DNA of 64,000 nucleotides, taken from the NCBI GenBank assembly GCA_028284225.1, contig JANQSD010000001.1, positions 148,609 through 212,608 of the forward strand, read 5' to 3'. The stretch is from Arenicellales bacterium. Lineage in GTDB: Bacteria > Pseudomonadota > Gammaproteobacteria > Arenicellales > JAHEKD01. The notes under the pieces were generated by a model. It was not told the origin of the DNA. It saw nothing but the letters and a program-made list of their open reading frames with translations, and searched no databases. Position numbers and translations under genes: made by a program. Below, piece after piece: positions 47,865 through 56,418 of the stretch (positions are counted from its first letter, which is position 1; each line of letters starts with the position of its first letter).

Positions 47865-48789
47865 AAATTCATCTCGACCAAGAATCAGTGTAGTTATTCC
47901 CTCACGCAATGAAAATGAACGTATTCGAGACACGCTAGTTTCCATAGATTCAAACAGGTCTTCAAATGCCGATATAGAAATAGTTATCGTGGATGATGCA
48001 TCAGAATCCCCGGTTGAGGGCTTTTTGGCAAATCTTTCGATTCGTGCAAAAGTTTCTGTTATAAGATCGGAATCTCGTCAAGGGGTACCTGTTTCCCGAA
48101 ACATAGGTTGTTACTCAGCCCAAGGTGAAACTTTGGTTATTACAGACGCGCATGTTCAGTTTCCTGAAGACTGGGATAAAATGATTTTGCCTCATGTCCA
48201 GGATGACAGAATTTTAGTTGGTTCGATTGTCTCAGCACCGAAATTCAAAGCATGCGGATGCCGTTTGGTCGTGCCATATATGGGAACCTGGTGGAACGGC
48301 AAATTACCTGAACGACTAGAGCCTGTACAAGTTGCACCTTGTTCTGCAACTGTATTGCCAAATGAATTGTTCAAAAGGCTAGGTGGTTATGACTCCGGCA
48401 TGAGAATGTACGGCGCTGCTGAGCCGGAATTCAGCGTCCGGGCATGGCTGGCTGGCGCACAAATTCTGGCCTTACCTGAGTTCGAGTTGAAACATGCATT
48501 TAAGGATAAAGACCAACGCAATGACTGGGTTAACGACCATAGAACAGACATGGTGCATAATGGCATTCGCTTCGGGCTGTTATATCTTTCCAGAAGAGAA
48601 ATTTTGCGGATGATTCGCCACTATGCAATGGCCTTTCCTGATCATATGCAGCACGCTTGTAAACTCTTATCGGATAGTGATGTCTGGAACAGGAGGGCAG
48701 AGCTTCAAGACAGTCTTAAATACCGTTTTGACTGGTACATAAAAAAGTTTTCATTGCTTGATCAGGTGGGTCGTCCCATATTTGATTAA
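47821..48789 (+). CDS. GT-A glycosyltransferase with polypeptide GalNAc-transferase-like motifs
   Basis: 322 residues from ATG 47821. A TTG at 47854, preceded by AGGA, is an equally good start. The N-terminus RISVVIPSRNENERI is typical of GT2/GT-A enzymes. A metal-binding DAH (residues 109-111) replaces the usual DxD, as in GT27 enzymes. GGYDSGMRMYGAAEPEFSVR followed by KHAFK recalls the G-E-(F/I)S-R and terminal His motif of polypeptide GalNAc-transferases. No membrane segment is seen, so it acts in the cytoplasm. Coupling to paralogue 2 suggests that protein is its acceptor. Sugar donor unknown. Confidence 0.82.
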   Translation: MKSSITKPGIILGSENSSRPRISVVIPSRNENERIRDTLVSIDSNRSSNADIEIVIVDDASESPVEGFLANLSIRAKVSVIRSESRQGVPVSRNIGCYSAQGETLVITDAHVQFPEDWDKMILPHVQDDRILVGSIVSAPKFKACGCRLVVPYMGTWWNGKLPERLEPVQVAPCSATVLPNELFKRLGGYDSGMRMYGAAEPEFSVRAWLAGAQILALPEFELKHAFKDKDQRNDWVNDHRTDMVHNGIRFGLLYLSRREILRMIRHYAMAFPDHMQHACKLLSDSDVWNRRAELQDSLKYRFDWYIKKFSLLDQVGRPIFD

Positions 48790-48903
48790 TGTCCTGCTAG
48801 TCCTGATAGGGACTGGCAAATGAAACGGGCTTCAAGCAAAAACCCAGTCTAACAACTTCATTCAGCTTCCCGGTTAATACTTACATAGTAAACCCGGTTT
48901 GCC

Positions 48904-49785
48904 TCACTTTGAATAATTTCCCATCCCCCGATAATAATATTCAGGTAGACCTCGATAGCCGCTATTCTCTATGACCAGGGTTTTACCTGAATCTTTGCCT
49001 ACTGGAATATCATCACCAACTTGGCCGCCTACAGTAGTTACAAATATCAAATCTAAATCAGGTCCGCCGAACATTACGCTGGAAACGATTTGATTGGGGA
49101 TTGAAATCCTCGTGTCCAGTTTGCCGTGTGGTGAAATACGGATAATACATTGTTCACTCCATTGAGCGCTCCAGATATAGCCTTCAGCATCAACTGTTGC
49201 TCCATCAGGATTACAATTATCAATCAGCGTTGTACCGTCTGTAAGTGTTTGTTGCTTGTCGTAATCAAAGACCTCTATTGCTCCATCTTGTCTACCGGTT
49301 AAGTAGATTTTTTTATTATCGGGACTAAAACAGGGTCCGTTAAAACATCTGAATCCATCCAGGATTGTTGTGACTTTGAAATCCGTGGATAGTTTGAACA
49401 TCGAGCAATTCTGGTTTTGTCGGTGGTCAATGTTCATGGCACCGGCAATAAAGTTACCATCAGGGTCAACCTTGCCGTCATTAAACCGCAAGCCATAGGT
49501 TTGTCGTAATGGCGCTGCAATTAGCTCTGTTTCACCGTTTTCTGGTGAAAAAGTATAAAAGCCTTTATCCTTGGCCAAGATCAGGCCGCCATTCTCCCGT
49601 ATCGCAAGACTGCCAATTGTTCGGCCGGGCAATTGCCAAAGACGGGTAGTAGTTGAAACAAAGTCAAATTGATAAAGTGTTGGACCAAGGCTATCCACCC
49701 ACCATAAAACTTGTTTACGCCAATCCCAAACAGGCCCTTCGCCCAGGTGGCATTGGTAGTTGCTGATTGCTGAAATTTTTAGCAA
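48904..49785 (-). CDS. SMP-30/gluconolactonase-like hydrolase
   Basis: 293-residue six-bladed propeller. Metal-site blocks typical of regucalcin/gluconolactonase are present: LGEGPVWDWRKQVLWWVD, FNDGKVDPDGNFIAGAMN, NPDGATVDAEGYIWSAQW. It probably opens a sugar lactone. It shares a strand with, and lies 13 bases from, the AhpD-like gene, so the two may be co-transcribed. Confidence 0.88.
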   Translation of the reverse strand: MLKISAISNYQCHLGEGPVWDWRKQVLWWVDSLGPTLYQFDFVSTTTRLWQLPGRTIGSLAIRENGGLILAKDKGFYTFSPENGETELIAAPLRQTYGLRFNDGKVDPDGNFIAGAMNIDHRQNQNCSMFKLSTDFKVTTILDGFRCFNGPCFSPDNKKIYLTGRQDGAIEVFDYDKQQTLTDGTTLIDNCNPDGATVDAEGYIWSAQWSEQCIIRISPHGKLDTRISIPNQIVSSVMFGGPDLDLIFVTTVGGQVGDDIPVGKDSGKTLVIENSGYRGLPEYYYRGMGNYSK

Positions 49786-49798
49786 ATGTTAATTGACT

Positions 49799-50383
49799 CT
49801 AGTGTTCCTTAGGCAATCGCCCCATTAAGTAAAATTCATCATTAGCGCGCATATTAATCATATTAGCCATGCGGTTTGAGAGCGCGAAAAAAGCAGCGAC
49901 AGCACCAATGTCCCAAATATCGTCATCCGAGAATCCATTTGCATGAAGTAATTCGTAGTCTGAGTCGTTGATTTGTTCAGCAGCTTGGGATACCTTGATC
50001 GCGAAATCCAGCATGGCCTTTTGTCTATCTGTTATATCCGCTTTTCGATAGTTATTAGCAACCTGGTCAGCAATCACTGAATTTTTTTCGCGAATACGTA
50101 AAATCGCGCCGTGTGCGACTACGCAATAGTTACATTGATTAATTCCAGATGTGGCCACCACTATCATTTCACGCTCGCCCTTGCTTAAGCCGGAATCTTT
50201 TTCCATCAGTGCATCGTGATAGTCAAAAAATGCACGAAATTCATCAGGACGGTAGGCCAAAGCAAGAAAAACGTTCGGTACAAATCCGGCTTTTTCCTGT
50301 ACAGCCAAAATTCGATTCTTGATGTCGTCTGGTAGTTCATTAATATCAGGGACAGGGTAGCGGCTTATTGGTTTATCTGACAT
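49799..50383 (-). CDS. AhpD-like/carboxymuconolactone decarboxylase-family protein
   Basis: 194 residues from ATG 50383 (MSDKPISRYP); the frame extends 29 codons further but those residues are not family-like. The redox motif CNYCVVAH (Cys-x2-Cys-x3-His) and the DDIWDIGAVAAFFALSNRMAN helix match the uncharacterised peroxidase-related group. It may reduce peroxides or serve another thiol chemistry. Confidence 0.87.
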   Translation of the reverse strand: MSDKPISRYPVPDINELPDDIKNRILAVQEKAGFVPNVFLALAYRPDEFRAFFDYHDALMEKDSGLSKGEREMIVVATSGINQCNYCVVAHGAILRIREKNSVIADQVANNYRKADITDRQKAMLDFAIKVSQAAEQINDSDYELLHANGFSDDDIWDIGAVAAFFALSNRMANMINMRANDEFYLMGRLPKEH

Positions 50384-50479
50384 AAGATGATTAGTTGTGA
50401 ATAGAGTACAGTAGTTTATCGCTTTTGAATCAAATGTCATCCCATGCAGAGAAACAGTTGAGTAATTCAAACAGCAAAC

Positions 50480-50615
50480 TTGTCACCCTGAGCATGCCGA
50501 AGGAGCTTGAATCTTAATCGACTCAGACCACGAAGATTCTTCGACTTTGGTTTTATACCCGCGTGGGTGCGGAATGATAGCGTCATGTCATGCTGAGCTT
50601 GTCGAAGGATCTCAA
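50480..50615. repeat. Dispersed short repeats in the gap upstream of the AhpD-like gene
   Basis: Two direct imperfect copies of a CATGCTGAGCTTGTCGAAGGATCTC-like element (in pieces: CCCTGAGCATGCCGAAGGAG at 50487-50506 and ATGCTGAGCTTGTCGAAGGA at 50590-50609) flank an inverted partial copy (GAAGATTCTTCGAC). This sequence type is a common intergenic repeat in proteobacteria. Confidence 0.55.
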
Positions 50616-50673
50616 GTTGTTTTCAACTTAGGTAGTAAAATTCCTCGGTTTGGTTTGGAATGTCGTAATAATT

Positions 50674-51855
50674 TCAGCACAATTCAATCCCCATCGCTGT
50701 AGCCTCACCACCGCCAATACAAAGTGCAGCAACACCGCGTTTTAACCCGTGGGTTTCTAGTGCATTGATCAAGGTAACCAGGATACGAGCACCGGATGCA
50801 CCTATGGGATGTCCTAGTGCACATGCTCCACCATGAATATTCACTTTTTCTGCAGGTAAATTTAATTCATGCATCGCTGCCATAGTTACCACAGCAAAGG
50901 CTTCATTGATTTCAAATAAATCGACACTTTCACCAGACCAATTAAGTTGCTGTAAGAGTTTTTGCATGGCTGATACTGGCGCAGTAGTAAACCAGCTGGG
51001 TTCATGGGCGTGTGTGCAGTGTCCGTAAATAATGGCTTTGACATTTAAATCCAGTTTTTCTGCGATTGAAGCTTTGGTCAATACTAAAGCTGCAGCACCG
51101 TCGGAGATTGAGCTTGAGTTTGCGGCAGTTACCGTGCCTTCGGTTTTAAATGCTGGCCTTAAGTTAGGTATTTTTTCAATGTTAGCTTTAAACGGTTGTT
51201 CATCGGTATCGATTGTTTGCTCACCTGACCGATGATTAACGGTTACGGGTGCGATTTCTTTTTTAAATATTCCGTTTTGTGTTGCAGTAATCGCACGTTG
51301 CAATGAACGAATGGCGAAATCATCCTGCTGTTGTCTGGAGAAATTATATTTTTCAGCACATTGTTCGGCGAATGTACCCATGAGTTTGCCCTGGTCATAA
51401 GCATCTTCTAGCCCGTCAAAAAACATATGATCAAGTACTTGCCCATGACCCATGCGTAATCCATGGCGAACTTTAGGTAAAAGGTAGGGAGCATTACTCA
51501 TGCTTTCCATCCCGCCTGCCAGCATTACTTTATTAGTGCCGGCAATTAATAAATCATGCGCTAACATGGTCGCTTTCATGCCGGAACCACACATTTTGTT
51601 AATGGTCGTACAATTTGTTGACAACGGCAAATCTGCTCCTAAAACTGCCTGTCGTGCTGGTGCCTGGCCCTGACCTGCAGGTAATACGTTTCCTATAATA
51701 GCTTCACCAACGAGTTCGGGATCAATGCTTGATTGATCAGTTGCAGCTTTTATTGCTGTTGAACCTAATTTATGGGCGGGTAAAGCAGATAAGCATCCTT
51801 GCAAACCACCCATTGGAGTGCGCTTGGCAGAGACGATTACAACAGGATCATTCAT
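50674..51855 (-). CDS. Acetyl-CoA C-acetyltransferase (thiolase)
   Basis: 393 residues from ATG 51855 (MNDPVVIVSAKRTPMGG). Thiolase catalytic residues are present: Cys in NKMCGSGMKA, His in NIHGGACALGHPIGASG and Cys in CIGGGEATAMG. Length and motifs match biosynthetic/degradative acetoacetyl-CoA thiolases. It is divergent from the acyl-CoA gene set and probably works with it. Confidence 0.94.
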   Translation of the reverse strand: MNDPVVIVSAKRTPMGGLQGCLSALPAHKLGSTAIKAATDQSSIDPELVGEAIIGNVLPAGQGQAPARQAVLGADLPLSTNCTTINKMCGSGMKATMLAHDLLIAGTNKVMLAGGMESMSNAPYLLPKVRHGLRMGHGQVLDHMFFDGLEDAYDQGKLMGTFAEQCAEKYNFSRQQQDDFAIRSLQRAITATQNGIFKKEIAPVTVNHRSGEQTIDTDEQPFKANIEKIPNLRPAFKTEGTVTAANSSSISDGAAALVLTKASIAEKLDLNVKAIIYGHCTHAHEPSWFTTAPVSAMQKLLQQLNWSGESVDLFEINEAFAVVTMAAMHELNLPAEKVNIHGGACALGHPIGASGARILVTLINALETHGLKRGVAALCIGGGEATAMGIELC

Positions 51856-51960
51856 GAGTTTTCTAGTGAATATCAGATGAAAAAAGAATATATGACGTTT
51901 ACGCAAAGGTCAACCTTGACTAGAATCAGGTAAACACAGTGGTGATAACTAACAACTTTG

Positions 51961-52362
51961 ATGAATTTGCAACAAGTCAGGGAATTCTTAGAACATGAAT
52001 TTCCTCAGAATACGGCAACCGTAGACAGTGTCGGTGATGGTAAAGCTGTTATTCATCAGCAAATTGATTACCAACACTTACGGCCTGGTGATACGGTTTC
52101 AGGGCCTACTCTAATGACGGTTGCAGATTGTGCGATTTATGTGGCTATTCAGGGTGTCATCGGTCCTGAGCCGTTAGCTGTCACAACTAGTTTGAATATT
52201 AATTTCTTGCGAAAACCGCTGGCAGGTAAAAATATCATCGGCAAGGCAGAACTTATTAAAGTGGGCAAGAGACTAATCATTGGTGAGGTCAGGTTATATT
52301 CACAAGGGTTGGATGAGCCAGTTGCATTTGTGACAGCAACTTATTCGGTACCGCCCAAGTAG
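51961..52362 (+). CDS. PaaI-type hotdog-fold thioesterase
   Basis: 133 residues. ATG 51961 is directly preceded by an in-frame TTG. Hotdog signatures are HLRPGDTVSGPTLMTVADCAIYVA and TTSLNINFLRKPLAG. It hydrolyses an acyl-CoA of unknown chain. It heads the rightward acyl-CoA run. Confidence 0.85.
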   Translation: MNLQQVREFLEHEFPQNTATVDSVGDGKAVIHQQIDYQHLRPGDTVSGPTLMTVADCAIYVAIQGVIGPEPLAVTTSLNINFLRKPLAGKNIIGKAELIKVGKRLIIGEVRLYSQGLDEPVAFVTATYSVPPK

Positions 52363-52478
52363 ACGATGATAAAACTTTGCGGAACTGATTTTTAAACTTA
52401 ATGTTTGTGCAGTAGAATAGCTAAACACAGAAAATTATATTGTTTGTTCACACAGACGATTAATATAAAGGAGTTATT

Positions 52479-54455
52479 ATTTCGGATTTTAATCCAAATG
52501 CTTCAGCTAAAGCTGAGCTAAAACTAGATACATTTCCACGATTATTAATGCATCACGCTGAGCACAGGACCGGGCAGGCAGCGATTCGTGAAAAAGATTT
52601 GGGCATTTGGCAAAGCTGGACCTGGGGTGAAGTGAAGCAAGAGATTTTTACCCTGGCTAATGGTTTGGCCAGCATGGGGTTTAAGCGTGGTGATAAGCTG
52701 GCCATTATAGGTCGTAATCGTCCCAGGCTTTATTGGGGTATGACAGCAGCCCAATGCCTGGGTGGCATCCCAGTACCGGTTTATCAGGATTCAGTGGCCG
52801 AGGAGATGGCATATGTGCTTGATCATGCTGAAGTTGGATTTGTTTTGGCGGAGGATCAGGAACAAGTTGATAAAGTTCTGGAAATTCAAAAGCAATGCCC
52901 AAGTGTCAGCACAATAATATATGACGATCCACGAGGATTACGAGATTACGATCACGTTCATTTACATGACTTCAACGATGTGCAAGGCAATGGTGGTGAA
53001 TTTGCCCAGCAAAATCCGGATTATCTGATCAATGAAATAAGTCAATGTAAAGGCAGTGATGTTTCGATTTTTCTATATACCTCCGGGACCACGGGCAAAC
53101 CCAAAGGTGTGGTATTAACCAACGATAATATTATTGTCACAGCTCGGAACAGCGCCAAGATGGACGGTTTGACTGATCAAGATGAGACTTTGGCTTATCT
53201 GCCAATGGCCTGGGTTGGTGATAATATATTTTCATACGGACAGGCTTATGTCATAGGTTTTTGTATCAATTGTCCCGAAAGTGAACACACTGTCGCCACG
53301 GATCTGCGCGAAATTGGCCCTACATTTTACTTTGCACCACCAAGAGTGTTTGAAGGATTGCTCACTAATGTCATGATTCGCATGGAGGATGCAGGGAAAT
53401 TTAAACAGTGGCTATTCAATTATTTTATGCAAGTTGCTAAAAATACCGGCGTTAAAATATTAAATAAAGAGCCGGTTGCTTTTTTTGATCAACTTAAGTA
53501 TTCCTTGGGTGAGTTACTAGTTTTCGGACCATTAAAAAACACTATGGGTTTTAATCGAATTCGTATTGCCTATACAGCAGGTGAAGCGATTGGCCCAGAG
53601 ATTTTTGATTTTTTCCGTTCACTGGGAATAAATATCAAGCAGCTTTATGGTCAAACTGAAGCTGCAGTATTCATTACCGCTCAACCTGATGGTGAGGTCT
53701 ATGCTGATACGGTAGGCAAACCGTCACCAGAGGTTGAAGTAAAAATAACTAAGGAGGGAGAAGTAATTTATCGTGGCCCAGGTGTGTTTCAAAGTTATTA
53801 TAAAAATGCACAGGCAACCAGTGAAACCAAAGATGAGCAGGGTTGGGTTAAAACCGGTGATGCCGGTTACTTTGATGATAATGGCCATTTGAAAATCATA
53901 GACCGGGTTAAAGATGTCGGTAAGCTTAGCAGCGGTAACATGTTTGCGCCTAAGTATATTGAGAATAAGCTTAAGTTTTTTCCGCAAATAAAAGAAGCGG
54001 TAACATTTGGTCATCAAAAGGATTATGTGACAGCCATGATCAATATTGATCTGGATGCAGTGGGTAATTGGGCAGAGCGCAACAATGTTCCGTATTCCAG
54101 TTATCAGGAATTAGCCGCCCATCCGCAAGTCTTTGAGATGATTTTACAGAACATAGAGCAAGTTAATCAGGATTTGGCCAATGACGAGCAGTTGTCTGCG
54201 TCTCAAATCAAACGTTTTTTGATTTTGCATAAAGAATTAGATGCTGATGATGGTGAACTCACCCGCACACGCAAAGTCAGGCGGCGAATCATCTCAGAGA
54301 AATATGATGATTTGCTAGATGCCCTGTATTCTAATAAAGATAACTGCCATGTAAAAACAGAGGTCACCTTCGAAGATGGACGTAAAGGCTTTATTGAAGC
54401 CGACCTACAAATTAAAAATCTACAAACATTCGAACCGCTGAAAAAGGCCAGCTAG
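52479..54455 (+). CDS. Long-chain acyl-CoA synthetase with apparent AUU start
   Basis: 658 residues if translation begins at ATT 52479, which lies 5 bases after AAAGGAG. The first ATG in frame (52548) would remove DTFPRLLMHHAEHRTGQAAI, a stretch typical of the family's N-terminus, and has no ribosome site. AMP-binding motifs are YTSGTTGKPKGVVLT, the acyl-site YGQTEA and TGDAGYFDDNGHLKIIDRVKD. It activates a fatty or aromatic acid to its CoA ester. The last base overlaps the livG GTG, so it belongs to the Liv-type operon. Confidence 0.88.
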   Translation: MSDFNPNASAKAELKLDTFPRLLMHHAEHRTGQAAIREKDLGIWQSWTWGEVKQEIFTLANGLASMGFKRGDKLAIIGRNRPRLYWGMTAAQCLGGIPVPVYQDSVAEEMAYVLDHAEVGFVLAEDQEQVDKVLEIQKQCPSVSTIIYDDPRGLRDYDHVHLHDFNDVQGNGGEFAQQNPDYLINEISQCKGSDVSIFLYTSGTTGKPKGVVLTNDNIIVTARNSAKMDGLTDQDETLAYLPMAWVGDNIFSYGQAYVIGFCINCPESEHTVATDLREIGPTFYFAPPRVFEGLLTNVMIRMEDAGKFKQWLFNYFMQVAKNTGVKILNKEPVAFFDQLKYSLGELLVFGPLKNTMGFNRIRIAYTAGEAIGPEIFDFFRSLGINIKQLYGQTEAAVFITAQPDGEVYADTVGKPSPEVEVKITKEGEVIYRGPGVFQSYYKNAQATSETKDEQGWVKTGDAGYFDDNGHLKIIDRVKDVGKLSSGNMFAPKYIENKLKFFPQIKEAVTFGHQKDYVTAMINIDLDAVGNWAERNNVPYSSYQELAAHPQVFEMILQNIEQVNQDLANDEQLSASQIKRFLILHKELDADDGELTRTRKVRRRIISEKYDDLLDALYSNKDNCHVKTEVTFEDGRKGFIEADLQIKNLQTFEPLKKAS

Positions 54456-55246
54456 TGGATGCGCAACGCACATTTGGTGAACCTATATTAGAAGTCAAAA
54501 ATATTTCCCTGGCCTTTGGTGGAGTCAAAGCCTTAACTGATATCAGTTTCGACATACTAAAGGGCGAGGTAAGGGCTATTATCGGACCTAACGGTGCCGG
54601 CAAAAGCTCCATGTTGAACGTGATTAATGGGTTTTATCATCCACAACAAGGTGAAATCTGGTTTGACGGTCAAAAACGTCAGAACTTAAAACCGTTTCAA
54701 ATAGCTAAACAGGGGATTGCGCGAACCTTTCAAAATATAGCCTTATTCAAAGGCATGTCGACGTTGGATAATTTAATGACAGGTCGTTATATTCACATGC
54801 ACAGTAATATTTTTTCCCAAGCCCTGTGGTGGGGTAAAGCAGAGCGGGAAGAGCTTCAGCACAGGCAGCGGGTTGAAGAAATTATCGACTTTCTGGAAAT
54901 TCAATCAATTCGCAAGACACCGGTGGGCCGTCTGCCTTATGGGTTACAAAAACGTGTTGAATTAGGACGGGCCCTGGCTGCGGAATCAAAATTACTTTTA
55001 CTCGACGAGCCTATGGCCGGCATGAATCTGGAAGAAAAGGAAGATATGTGCCGATTTATTCTTGATGCCAATGATCAATTCGACACCACCATTGCCTTGA
55101 TAGAACATGACATGGGTGTGGTAATGGATTTATCCGACCGGGTGGTAGTTCTGGACTATGGCCGTAAACTGGCCGATGGCTCACCGGACGAAGTGCGCAA
55201 TAATCAGGCAGTGGTCGATGCTTACCTGGGGGTTAGTCATGCATAG
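54455..55246 (+). CDS. livG: Branched-chain amino acid-type ABC transporter ATPase LivG
   Basis: 263 residues, GTG start overlapping the synthetase stop. Walker A GPNGAGKSS, the signature region YGLQKRVELGRAL, Walker B LLLLDEPMAGM and LIEHDMGVVMDLSDRV are all present. It energises uptake through LivH/LivM. Association with acyl-CoA synthetases suggests that the cargo is a carboxylic acid rather than an amino acid. Confidence 0.93.
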   Translation: MDAQRTFGEPILEVKNISLAFGGVKALTDISFDILKGEVRAIIGPNGAGKSSMLNVINGFYHPQQGEIWFDGQKRQNLKPFQIAKQGIARTFQNIALFKGMSTLDNLMTGRYIHMHSNIFSQALWWGKAEREELQHRQRVEEIIDFLEIQSIRKTPVGRLPYGLQKRVELGRALAAESKLLLLDEPMAGMNLEEKEDMCRFILDANDQFDTTIALIEHDMGVVMDLSDRVVVLDYGRKLADGSPDEVRNNQAVVDAYLGVSHA

Positions 55247-55255
55247 ACTCTGGCC

Positions 55256-55384
55256 TTGTCATTCCGGCCTCCGGGCTGAAACCCATTGGCCAAGAATACC
55301 TTATGGAGACGCTGGCTTTTGTCATTATGATCAATCGCCTGAAAAATCTGACAACGTCACTCCTACGCAGGCAGGAATCCAGAG
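55256..55384. repeat. Intergenic palindromic repeats between livG and livH
   Basis: The 170-base gap contains GTCATTCCGGCCTCCGGGCTGAAACC-like and GTCACTCCTACGCAGGCAGGAATCC-like units (each given in part), which resemble the widespread 'GTCATTCC...GGAATCC' repeat. They interrupt an otherwise tight operon. Confidence 0.5.
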
Positions 55385-55416
55385 AAGTATTAACTCGATA
55401 AGCCATCGGAGCCTCC

Positions 55417-56418
55417 ATGCCTGTTGAACTCCTAAACGTTATCGAAGTCATGCTTAACGGCTTGATGGCCGGTATCATGTATTCGTTGGTGGCGCTGGGT
55501 TTTGTGTTGATTTATAAGGCGTCTGGAATATTCAATTATGCGCAGGGGGTTATGGCACTGTTTGCCGCATTGACACTTGTAGGGTTTCAAACCGGTCAAG
55601 TCCCATTTGCACACTTGATCAATGTCATCTTCGGTACGCATATCGAATATTGGTCAGATGGTTTGAATACATTTGTAGCCATTATCCTGACCATCATTGT
55701 CATGGTTATTTTGGCCTATTTGGTAGAACGGTTTTTGCTACGTCACCTCGTCAATACCGAGCCGATTATTTTGTTTATGGCCACCATCGGTTTGGCCTAC
55801 TTTATGGAAGGTTTGGGTGATTTGATGTGGGGTGCCAACATCAAGGCCTTGAATGTGGGTATCCCCTCCGGCGGCTCATTCTGGTGGGAGGATGTCACTA
55901 AAACCTGGGCGCCGGCCGAGGCTGATTATTACGGCATGTACATCGATGTGCTGGATGTATGGGCTGCGGTGATTGCAATTTTACTTGTGGTTTCATTAAC
56001 GCTTTTTTCTCAATACACCAAAACCGGGCGTGCCTTGCGAGCGGTCGCGGATGATCATCAGGCTGCGTTAACCCTGGGTATTTCCTTGCGTACAATTTGG
56101 GTGATCGTCTGGTCGATAGCCGGCTTTGTTGCCTTAGTTGCGGGCATTATGTGGGGTTCAAAATCGGGTGTGCAGTTTTCACTTTCACTGATTGCCTTAA
56201 AAGCATTGCCAGTACTTATCCTTGGTGGATTTACTTCCATTCCGGGAGCCATAATTGGCGGGCTAATAATCGGTGTGGGTGAGAAGTTATTCGAATATTG
56301 GATAGGTCCATTGATTGGCGGTGCCACCGAGAACTGGTTTGCCTATGTGCTGGCGTTGGTATTTTTAATGTTCCGACCACAAGGCCTGTTTGGCGAAAAA
56401 ATAATTGAGAGGGTGTAG
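55417..56418 (+). CDS. livH: ABC transporter permease LivH
   Basis: 333 residues, about eight membrane segments. The LivH pattern GLMAGIMYSLVALGFVLIYK and the conserved EAA-like loop around GRALRAVADDHQAALTLGI are present. It is longer than E. coli LivH because of a periplasmic insert (~residues 155-180, SGGSFWWEDVTKTW). It is directly abutted by livM. Confidence 0.92.
   Translation: MPVELLNVIEVMLNGLMAGIMYSLVALGFVLIYKASGIFNYAQGVMALFAALTLVGFQTGQVPFAHLINVIFGTHIEYWSDGLNTFVAIILTIIVMVILAYLVERFLLRHLVNTEPIILFMATIGLAYFMEGLGDLMWGANIKALNVGIPSGGSFWWEDVTKTWAPAEADYYGMYIDVLDVWAAVIAILLVVSLTLFSQYTKTGRALRAVADDHQAALTLGISLRTIWVIVWSIAGFVALVAGIMWGSKSGVQFSLSLIALKALPVLILGGFTSIPGAIIGGLIIGVGEKLFEYWIGPLIGGATENWFAYVLALVFLMFRPQGLFGEKIIERV

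Noticed and set aside
48796..48817. Hairpin GCTAGTCC...GGACTGGC after the glycosyltransferase as a terminator
   Set aside because: The stem needs a G-U pair and no T-tract follows, so the support is too weak to list.
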